21,907 nt of DNA, from positions 1 through 21,907 of the forward strand of contig JADHYX010000369.1 in NCBI GenBank assembly GCA_027604685.1. Reading direction: 5' to 3'. Below, piece by piece: positions 14,209 through 21,907 of the stretch (positions are counted from its first letter, which is position 1; every line of letters starts with the position of its first letter). Position numbers and translations under genes: made by a program. The notes beneath the pieces are model-generated. The model saw only the letters and a list, made by a program, of their open reading frames with translations, did no database searches and was not told the origin of the DNA. Source of the stretch: Lobulomyces angularis. Its lineage: Eukaryota > Chytridiomycota > Chytridiomycetes > Lobulomycetales > Lobulomycetaceae.

Positions 14209-14584
14209 AAATACTGATTAATTAAAGATAATTTTTTTTTTTTATGTTTTTCTGGAAATTGTGATTGGTAAATGTAGGGAAAGGGACCATTGAAATTTAT
14301 AAATTTTTAATATATATATCTTCATTGAGTCAATAAGATTTATAACCTTCAATAAAATCTATAAAATCATTATATTTTCCTTCCAAAACTTGGATAAATA
14401 GAAAGATAATCAGAAATTTGTTCAACTGATTCAAAACTATTAGTTCTTTTAACGGCTTTGAAATTCTCATAAAATTTTGAGGAAATTGAAGTGTAAGACA
14501 AAAAATTACGCTATATAAACTATTTTGTAGCTTTAATATAACCTAAAAAATTCACTTAAGTACATAATTTCTTTTAATAACCCA
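14209..14584. other. Gap between SPFH gene and minus-strand calpain
   Basis: A 376-bp spacer that should contain the promoter of the SPFH gene and the calpain 3' UTR. On the minus strand two overlapping frames are open. One is about 70 codons (around 14545-14335, including SKPLKELIVLNQLNKFL). The other is about 46 codons (around 14505-14370, including SFESVEQISDYLSIYPSF). They overlap, lack a convincing start or splice structure, and are near what chance allows in AT-rich DNA. I do not annotate them as a gene. Confidence 0.4.
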
Positions 14585-17277
14585 TTAACATCCAAACAAG
14601 TGTATTTCTTCAGCGTCTGGAACATTAGCATGTTCCAAAACCTCAAAATCTTCACACTCTTCATTATATAATCCAGTTAATTCCATGTTTTTATCTTTAC
14701 TATAAACTCTTAGTCCAATAACAACTTTTAACATCAGTTAACAATTAATAACTATAATAACAAATGCTACCTGTAGGTTTGCCAAAAAGTTCCTCGATTA
14801 ATTCCTCTTCATCATCGTAAGCTAATTCGTCGCCGTATTCTTCCTCGGCGAGTTCTTTAACTTCTTCTTTATCAGTCGGTTGTTTGGATGTAGGACTGTT
14901 ATCGGTAGAGTTAGTTTTTTTACTGTTATAAGGTAAAGTAACATTTCCAGATTTTCTACCTTTGACGATTTTTGATTTTTCCAAATGCAAACCTTTATTT
15001 TCGATCATATTTCTACCAACTCCAACAATACTTTATTATAAAAATTAATTTAAATTTTTTATTATTATTCTTTACTTACTTAAATGGAATGTAGTTACTA
15101 GCTTTTGACCTTGAAAATTCAAATGAGCTGGCAGTCGATGTAAATTTTCGTATGTCTTTCGCAGATGTATCTTGTAATATTTCTTTAATTGATGGGGACC
15201 CATTCGGCTCATATTTAATCTTTACCACAATATTATATAATCCTGGTTCAAAATTAGCTTCGCAACTAGTTGATCTTGTTGCCTTAAAATAAATATTGTT
15301 GTTAAAGAGATTTTTTAATTATTGTACCTCAGGATTTTCGTTACTTTTGTAAAGGTATTCTTTGCTACCATCTTTAAAAATTTTAAAAACTGGAAAAAAT
15401 ATGTACAAATAAATTATTCAAATAAAATTAATTTTGTTCTCACACAGCGTATAATTTAAGTGTCCTTCAAAGCCTTTAAAATATCTATTATCCGATTGAC
15501 TTAAACTTAAACTGGCCTTGGTTTTTGTTTTTATTTCTAACTGAAAAATGGCATCCCCTAGATTTAGAAATTAAATGAAGAAATATATTATTAGAGTACC
15601 ATAAATAGAAGGAAACGTAGGGGATACTTCCAACCAATTTGAAACCAGCGTCCAACTGTTGTCAAAAAGCTGTATCTTGTCTAGAGAGGTCCATTCCTTC
15701 AAAAAGTCATCATACTCTTGCCTTCAATAAGAAGTAACGATAAAAATCGAACTTTTTTGTTATATAATATATTTGAAAAGTTTGATTTATTCGTATACCA
15801 AAACGCGCCGTCGTCTCCAAATTTATGATCTAACAACTGCAACCATTCGGCAGACCTAAGAAGCTTTAGATTTATAACTCAGTATGACTATTGTACCAAT
15901 TGGAATCTCCATCACTCCAAGGCCCTAGAGTAAAGTTAAAAAAAAAAAAATGTAAAGTTAAAAAAAAAAAAAAAGTACCATCCCATTCAGATTTGCCCCA
16001 TGGATTTTTTATCAAAAGGAATTTTCTACCTTTGACTTCAATAGTTCTTAATATCCCATATGCATGAAAATGATGTAAACCGCTATGAGAACCACCGACA
16101 ACAGGGTTCATATTAGCTACAGCAAATAGTCTATCAGCATTGCAGTGCTTTAATTCTTCATGCCAGAACCTTTCCTTTGATAAGATATCTGAAAGATAAA
16201 TCTGCGACATTATGCCACCAGTTAAATCTTCTACTCCTTCTCCTGTCTCACCACCTTCGATTGCACTTGCATAACATTAAGTACACTAACTAATATTAAA
16301 AACTATACTTATAATCACCATTGGCTTTGGCAAAAGCTTTTTCTAGTAAAGGTAGCCACGTTTCATTTGAATCACGACACTTTGAAAAGTGAAGTGTGTT
16401 GGATCCGCCGACAACTTTTTGATACATATCATCTTGAATAAATTTAATATAAAACTTAGAACTTGAATAAAAATACTGAAATTTCACCTTTTCCCCTAAA
16501 TACAGCTTTCAATATAGGAGGAGCACTTTCTAATGAATTTATTCCAACGTAAAGTTGATCATCAATTATAACAGGTAACCAGTTATTGTCTCTAAAAAAT
16601 ATAAATCCGTAAACACCTACTTCTTCATCTCTGGCAACACAAAGATTCTCTATAATTCGTGGAATATTGGAGGCTATTGCCAACGCTGATAAAAACCTAG
16701 ATATAATTTTTTGGCTTTCTAAAAAAATTAAAAAAAAAGTCATACCAGCAATCTCCATCCGCACCTTGTTTTATATCCATGTGGTTAATACCATCTCTAT
16801 AAAATGTTGGATTATCAAAAATCTTTGTTACTCTAATAAGTGTAAGTTAAAAAACAGCAACTGCAAAAAATTATTTTGAAACCTAGAAACTCCAGCTGGA
16901 AATTTAGCAGAATCTACTTCTTCATCAAAGCTAAAAATGCAGTTTAAGTCTTTTTGCAAATCAAAATCACAATCTCTAAATTTAACATTTTTTGTTCTAC
17001 ATTCCTTAAATATGAAAGAAATTAAGTTTGAGGATTGCAAAATGGTCTTTCTACGGTTTACCTTACTTATGGTATTGACTAGTTCTTTAACCTTTTGTCT
17101 AGCATTCAACAAACCTTGAGTAGCCACACTCGCTTTGGTATTTTTGGCATGATCAATATTCTCGGTTAGTGGAACGTGACCTCTAATTAAACTTGATCTT
17201 TTAGAGGCTCTTTTTTTGGTACTGCTCAAAACTTTCAATCCACTTTGTAAACTAGTTGTAACAGATTTTAAATCCAT
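14585..17277 (-). CDS. Calpain-family cysteine protease, minus-strand paralogue
   Basis: Predicted intracellular cysteine protease. Fourteen exons give 676 residues: 17277-17062, 17004-16883, 16832-16746, 16696-16488, 16432-16309, 16265-15979, 15924-15897, 15855-15799, 15721-15600, 15557-15444, 15389-15328, 15282-15080, 15030-14771 and 14724-14585. The catalytic triad is complete: Cys141 (QGADGDCWFLSAL), His320 (HFHAYGIL) and Asn340 (IKNPWGKSEW). A calpain beta-sandwich domain follows, with SLSLSQSDNRYFKGFEG at about 433-449 as in fungal calpains. A Lys-rich then strongly acidic linker (about 560-625) leads to a conserved tail ending HLFGC. No EF-hand domain is present, so this is a non-classical calpain. 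It lies head to head with a close paralogue and has three introns the other copy lacks: 17061-17005, 15896-15856 and 15599-15558. The first is 57 nt with no stop and could be read through. Confidence 0.95.
15928..15975 (-). repeat. Tandem duplication inside a calpain intron
   Basis: Within intron 15978-15925, a unit of T12-13 followed by AACTTTAC occurs twice in tandem on the minus strand. The paralogous intron (18695-18749) lacks it. The repeat duplicates the likely branch-site/polypyrimidine region. Confidence 0.6.
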
Positions 17278-17429
17278 TTGATTCTCTGATCAAGTTAAAA
17301 CTCCGATAAACCATAAATCCCTTCCAAAAAAAGAGAGGCTTTTTCCCTCCCAAGCCACGAAATTCCAAGCATGCCGTTACAACCTTTTAAAATTATTGGG
17401 TAAGAACTTTGGCTTTAGTGAAATTTCAA
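17278..17429. promoter_or_regulatory. Bidirectional promoter region of the calpain pair
   Basis: Only 152 bp separate the two divergent calpain start codons (17277 on minus, 17430 on plus), so both promoters and 5' leaders must lie here or overlap. The spacer is less AT-rich than most in this window (for example CAAGCCACGAAATTCCAAGC near 17351-17370). An ATG at 17371 begins a short plus-strand frame that ends at 17402, which could act as an upstream ORF. No TATA box is convincing. Confidence 0.6.
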
Positions 17430-19964
17430 ATGACTAATCTAGTTTCCAATCAACAAAAACTTTCAAAAAGAGCAAGTTTTATCAGAGGAAAAACTGCTGA
17501 AAAGAATGTGACTTATTCAAAAATTAAAAAAGGTTCCAAATTTCTTTCAAACACAGTAGATTTTAATCCATGTTTTTTTTTAGCTGCTGTTGCAACTGAA
17601 GGATTACAAAATGCAAGAAACAAAACTGTAGCCTTAGTTAGCGCCATCAGCAAAGAATGCAGATCTAAAAATGAAAAATTTAGAGATAGCGAATTTGATT
17701 TACAAAAAGACCCCAAAAATTGCATTTTTTCTCTAGACGATAATGAATTTGATGCCACCAAGGTTCCTAATGGTGTAGCTAGGTAATAGATAATTTAAAT
17801 ATTTTTTTTGAAACTGCTTTATTTTGTAGAGTTACTTCAATTTTTGAAAATCCAAAATTTTATTCTGACGGTGTAAATCACAATGATATAAGGCAAGGCG
17901 CCGATGGAGATTGTTGGTGTGAACTCCATGAAATTGAATACTCTAAAATATATTTGTATTTTCTATTTAGGTTTTTATCAGCATTATCTATAGCATCCAA
18001 TATCCCTAAAGTAATCGAAAATCTTTGTGTTGCGCGAGATGAAGAAGTAGGTGTTTACGGTTTTATATTTTTTAGAGATAACGAATGGGTTCCAGTCATT
18101 ATTGATGATCAGCTTTTTGTCTACTTTGATAAGTTGCAAAATGCACCTCCATTAATAAAAAATTTTTTTGTCGGAAGAGGTATTTTTTTATATATTTATT
18201 AGTGGAAAATTTTAAATTGATTTAATGTTTAGAAAAAATGTATGATAAATTAATTGCAGGTTCCAATAGACTTCATTTCTCAAAATGTCGTGATTCAAAT
18301 GAAACTTGGTTACCGCTGATAGAAAAAGCCTTTGCAAAAGCGAATGGTGATTATAAGTATAATTTTAACTGATATTTTTTGTCTTTTTTAAATTTAAATG
18401 CATCTAGTTGTATTGAAGGTGGTCAAACCGGTGAGGGAGTGGAAAATCTTACAGGAGGAATAATGTCGCAGATATTTATTGGTGACATTTTATCAAAGGA
18501 AAGATTCTGGAATGAAGAGTTGAGATATTGCAATGCAGACAGACTGTTTGCCGTTCAAAACATGAGCCTTGCTACCAACGACGAACATCAAGGTTTAATC
18601 CATTATCATGCTTATGGTATTTTAAAAACATGTGAAATTAAGGGTAAAAGATTTTTACTCATTAAAAATCCTTGGGGAGAGTCAGAATGGAAAGGTACTA
18701 AAATTTGAAAACTAAAAATTCATTCCATTAAATTAACTTTTATTTCAAGGAGCTTGGAGTGATGGAGATGCAAATTGGGATTCGGAGTGGATTCAATTAC
18801 TAGATCATAAATTCGGTGATGATGGGGCATTTTGGTATCAAAATTAATCAGCTACTTTAAATAATTTTTTTTATGTACTACAGGCAGGAGTATGACGATT
18901 TTTTGAAATCTTGGACTTCAATTGATAAAATTCAACTTTTTGATAATAGTTGGACCTTGGTTTCTAACTGGTTAGAAATATCACCTTCTTTTCCATCAAG
19001 TTATGGAGATGCTGTTTTTAAATTGGAAATCAAAACCGCTACAAAAGCGTGTATATCATTATCGCAATCTGATGTTCGTTACTTTAAAGGGTTTCAAGGA
19101 CATTTGGATTACTTTTTATGTATCTTTAATTATTGATTAAACTTATCTCTCTAGTTTTTAAAATTTTTAAAGAAAACGGCAAAGAATATTTATACAAAAG
19201 TAACGAAAACGCACAAGTAATTAAATATAACCTCTTAGCACTTTAATTTTTTTATTAGGCGTTCAGATCAACAACGTGTGATGCATTTTTGGAACCTGGA
19301 ATCTACGATATCATTGTGATGGTCAAATATGAATTAAATTCGTCTCCGTCAATAAAGTCTCTACTTCAGAGTACAGAGGCACATGATATTAAAAAATTCA
19401 CAAGTACAGCTAGTTCATATGAATTTTCAAGATCCAAAGCCAGTAATTATGTTCCATTTGAGTAATAACTGATATTATTATTAAAGAGTATTAAATTATT
19501 TAAATCCAAGCATTGTAGGTATCGGTAGAAAGCTTTTGGAATCTAATGGACAGGTCAAAGTGAGCAAATCGAAAGTTACTAAAGGGGTACGAACTACGAA
19601 AAACATACCAAAAAAGAGTGCAACTGTTTCAGATAATGAAAATTGCTCAACTGAAGGTGAAGGTGAAATTATCAAAGTAGCAACTCAACATGATTTGAGT
19701 CTAAATGAAATAGAAGAAACAGATGAAATAAAAATCAACAAACAATTCGGACATCCCACTGGTATGTGTTGAAAGTTTTACAATCGATTTGGTTTCTAAA
19801 TTTTTATTTTAATTTTAAACAAAGTTGTCATTGGCTTAAGAGTTTACACAAAAGATAAAGAAATGGAGTTAACAGGACTGCACGGCGATCAGTGCGAAAA
19901 TTTAGAAATTCTTGAACACGCAAATGTTCCTGAAGCTAATGAAATTCACCTTTTTGGCTGTTGA
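17430..19964 (+). CDS. Calpain-family cysteine protease, plus-strand paralogue
   Basis: Divergent paralogue of the neighbouring calpain. Twelve exons give 661 residues: 17430-17532, 17584-17782, 17830-17916, 17971-18179, 18233-18356, 18408-18694, 18750-18834, 18884-19119, 19155-19216, 19259-19461, 19511-19761 and 19825-19964. The triad is intact: Cys129 (QGADGDCWFLSAL), His308 (HYHAYGIL) and Asn328 (IKNPWGESEW). The beta-sandwich motif SLSQSDVRYFKGFQG and the HLFGC tail are kept. From the third to the third-last exon the two copies have no net length difference. They differ in the N-terminal Lys/Arg/Ser-rich segment and in the linker before the tail. The start at 17430 is the first ATG in the conserved frame. 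One intron (17533-17583, 51 nt and free of stops) is absent from the other copy. EF-hands are absent. Confidence 0.95.
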
Positions 19965-21175
19965 ATTTTTTTATTAAATTTGGGGATACTTTAATGACGA
20001 TAACTTACTTTAATAGGTTAAATTGTTTTAAAAGATATCAGCAATATTTTTCAATAGGTACAGCTAAAAAATTTTATTTTATTGTAAATCAACCTTTTTT
20101 TTTTATTACTTTATATATTAAAATTTCATTCTTGCTTTAAAATTACTGTGTACTGCTCAAGATTTTCACTTAATAAGTCTTTGCAGATCCTAGATTTTTT
20201 TTTTTTATTTATCTCATAGTATTTTTCTTGCAAACAGTGCTATGTAAATTATTTTTTTGAGTAAGTCATCTAAAACTGCAAAATGAAAATTTAATTAGAT
20301 TAAACTGTTTAATAAGTATTGTCACTATAAAATGATTGAGTAATTAAATAGGTTAGATAAATCAAAAACTAATAAGCACTCCTAGCAAAAATATCCCAAA
20401 ACTTTAGTCAAAAAATCTATTAGATTTGCTTTATATTGGTTTTCTTTCGTTTACACCGATGGTAACAATTTTGTCAAATTGTTGTGTTCCTAAATAGTCA
20501 ATGTTCTTCTGTAACTTATTGATGTAAAGATTTAATTATATTTTTATATTACAATTCATACAATTTCACTACATTAAATAAATGAAAACCAACACTGTAA
20601 AAAGTAAAATATTAAAACGATTAGCTTTTGAGTGGTTAATTTGATTTTCTCTAATCTTAAAGTACTGCATCAAATAATTCTGTTTAAGTCTATTTTATTG
20701 TTGTTAAGAGTAGAATTTCCTAAATTATCTACTACAGGAATGCATATAACATTTAATTTTAACTCAAAATAATTATCTCCAGAACAAGATGCTAAGCGAG
20801 ATAGATTAATTTTTCAGTGTAAGATAATACTTTATGAGATTGAACATTTTTAAAAGGGTAATTCATTTGAAAGACCAGTACAATTTATATTATTGTAAAA
20901 AAGCACATTTGTATTTAAACAAGGTAAAGATGTCATAGTTTATGTTTTATTCTAAAGTGTAATTATCAACAGTACCAAAAATAAAACAAAAAAAAAAAAG
21001 GGAGATTTTTTTCTGTTATTTTTACTTTCTGGTAAATAAAACTGAATTTTATTTTCTAAATATTTATTTCATTTTTGTAACACAATATTTCAAAGACAAA
21101 GAATAGTTAAAGTTAGATCAAAGGAGGCGTTTTTTTTTTTTTTTAAACACAGAAACAAAATATAATAAAGTAAAG

Positions 21176-21502
21176 TTTTCTCCTTTCATTGCGTAAAATA
21201 AAAACTGATCCGATTTCAAACTACGAAACAAGTGGTGATAATGAAATGGCCAACTTTTTGAGATGTTTTATCAGCCAAGTGGAATTAAAGTTTTAAGTTA
21301 TTGAAATTCAAATTTAAAAGATAAATACTGCGAAGAGTACAGTATTACACTGTTTAGAAAGTATAAATAAAGCTACAAAATATACTTGGTTAATTTAAGT
21401 GAAAAAGAAATTGAAACAAAAGAAGTACCGAATGAGGATATCACTTCTTTAAACTATTTACAAGGAACCAGGGCATATTTAATGACACAAAAAAAAAATT
21501 AA
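21176..21502 (+). CDS. Possible 3' end of an unidentified gene inside the right repeat copy
   Basis: Two open segments, 21176-21289 and 21373-21502, join across an 83-nt GT..AG intron (21290-21372). Together they give about 81 residues ending at TAA 21500-21502. Readable parts are ISNYETSGDNEMANFLRCF and EIETKEVPNEDITSLNYLQG. Both segments lie in the inverted repeat, and the left copy carries a stop and frame-breaking indels at the matching positions, as expected for a pseudogene of this one. The upstream exons could not be joined with confidence, and I do not recognise the family. The alternative is a non-coding transposon relic that happens to be open here. Confidence 0.33.
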
Positions 21503-21545
21503 ATCACTTGTCATTAATTTATTGCATTTTACTTTAATTTATTTC
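21213..21545 (+). repeat. Dispersed inverted repeat, right copy
   Basis: Reverse complement of this segment aligns with 187-461 across almost its whole length, including the A/T-rich tail past 21502. The identical 19-mer lies at 21260-21278 here. This copy is longer because it keeps about 50 nt in the middle that the left copy has lost. The similarity does not continue clearly into the unique DNA on either side. Confidence 0.8.
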
Positions 21546-21907
21546 TATATTACATTAATTAATTTATTAATTATAACAATAAAATAGATTTGATACCTTA
21601 GAGAGTGAAATAAAAATTGAGACAATTTGTCCAAATCTTGTCTTTCAATTTTATTTCCAACCAAGTTATATTGTTCAAGTAATGTTCACAGGCTTTAAAA
21701 AAGTTGCGAATTGAATTAATTTTAGTCAACAAGCTGGAATACACTTGCTAGCTTGAACTTTGCCCTCCAAATATCCTCTAAACGCCATAGATCTCCAAAT
21801 ATCACTACTACTTTTACTAGTAGCAACACAGAAAAAAAAATTATTAAAACATTTTCATTCCAGCTTAAAACAAAAGCTGATTCAAAAGAAAATAGAACTT
21901 TTTGAGA

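Larger units (their letters stand above)
19965..21907. other. Right flank, mostly non-coding
   Basis: AT-rich sequence after the plus-strand calpain. It contains the right copy of the dispersed repeat and a possible gene end (21176-21502), listed separately, and an AT palindrome at 20464-20483 (AACAATTT, 4-nt loop, AAATTGTT). Several frames of 25-48 codons are open between 20440 and 20925 on both strands. Examples are plus-strand SPEQDAKRDRLIFQ spliced at 20817-20856 to VIHLKDQYNLYYC, and minus-strand NIDYLGTQQFDKIVTIGVN. They conflict with one another and are within chance expectation. I see no tRNA or rRNA gene. Confidence 0.45.

Noticed and set aside
16667..17119. Plus-strand frames of 60-70 codons
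   Set aside because: They run antisense through calpain exons and introns. The minus strand has the conserved protein, splice sites and paralogue support.
20464..20483. Perfect 8-bp AT palindrome with a 4-nt loop
   Set aside because: It is composed almost only of A and T, so it is expected by chance at this composition. It has no T-run or other context that would make it a terminator.

Overview
The window is strongly AT-rich nuclear DNA with many spliced genes. I rebuilt seven complete gene models exon by exon, each with a continuous reading frame. Nearly all introns are 35-85 nt with GT..AG ends, often after a T-rich tract, and TAA, TAG and TGA all act as stops. No bacterial signals (operons, Shine-Dalgarno sites) are present. 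The gene set combines a VRG4-type GDP-mannose transporter, fungal-style calpains with a QSDxRYFKG motif, and a TSNAXIP1-like protein that is usually found in ciliated organisms. This suggests an early-diverging zoosporic fungus or relative (chytrid, Rozella or aphelid grade). That assignment is inference, not proof.

Layout: 1-1450 is a left flank with one copy of a dispersed inverted repeat (187-461), a GC-richer hairpin (570-594) and a possible 3' end of a gene (914-1284). Then on the plus strand come an F-box/WD40 protein (1451-3385), a TSNAXIP1-like coiled-coil protein (3699-5606) and a GDP-mannose transporter (5888-7296). On the minus strand lies a DPP8/9-like serine dipeptidyl peptidase (7579-11183, including an 8-nt microexon). 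An unresolved interval (11184-12145) follows. Next are a minus-strand SPFH/band-7 protein (12146-14208), a short gap with coding-like frames, and two calpain paralogues arranged head to head: minus 14585-17277 and plus 17430-19964, with only 152 bp between their start codons. The right flank (19965-21907) carries the second, inverted copy of the repeat (21213-21545), which may be the 3' end of a gene.

The genes do not form an obvious pathway. Protein turnover recurs (an F-box substrate receptor, a proline-specific peptidase and two calpains), but these are ordinary dispersed eukaryotic functions. The most distinctive features are the inverted calpain duplication, whose two copies share 10 intron positions but differ at 4; the microexon; the very short first coding exons; and the inverted repeat pair near both ends of the window. 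I found no convincing wholly new system.
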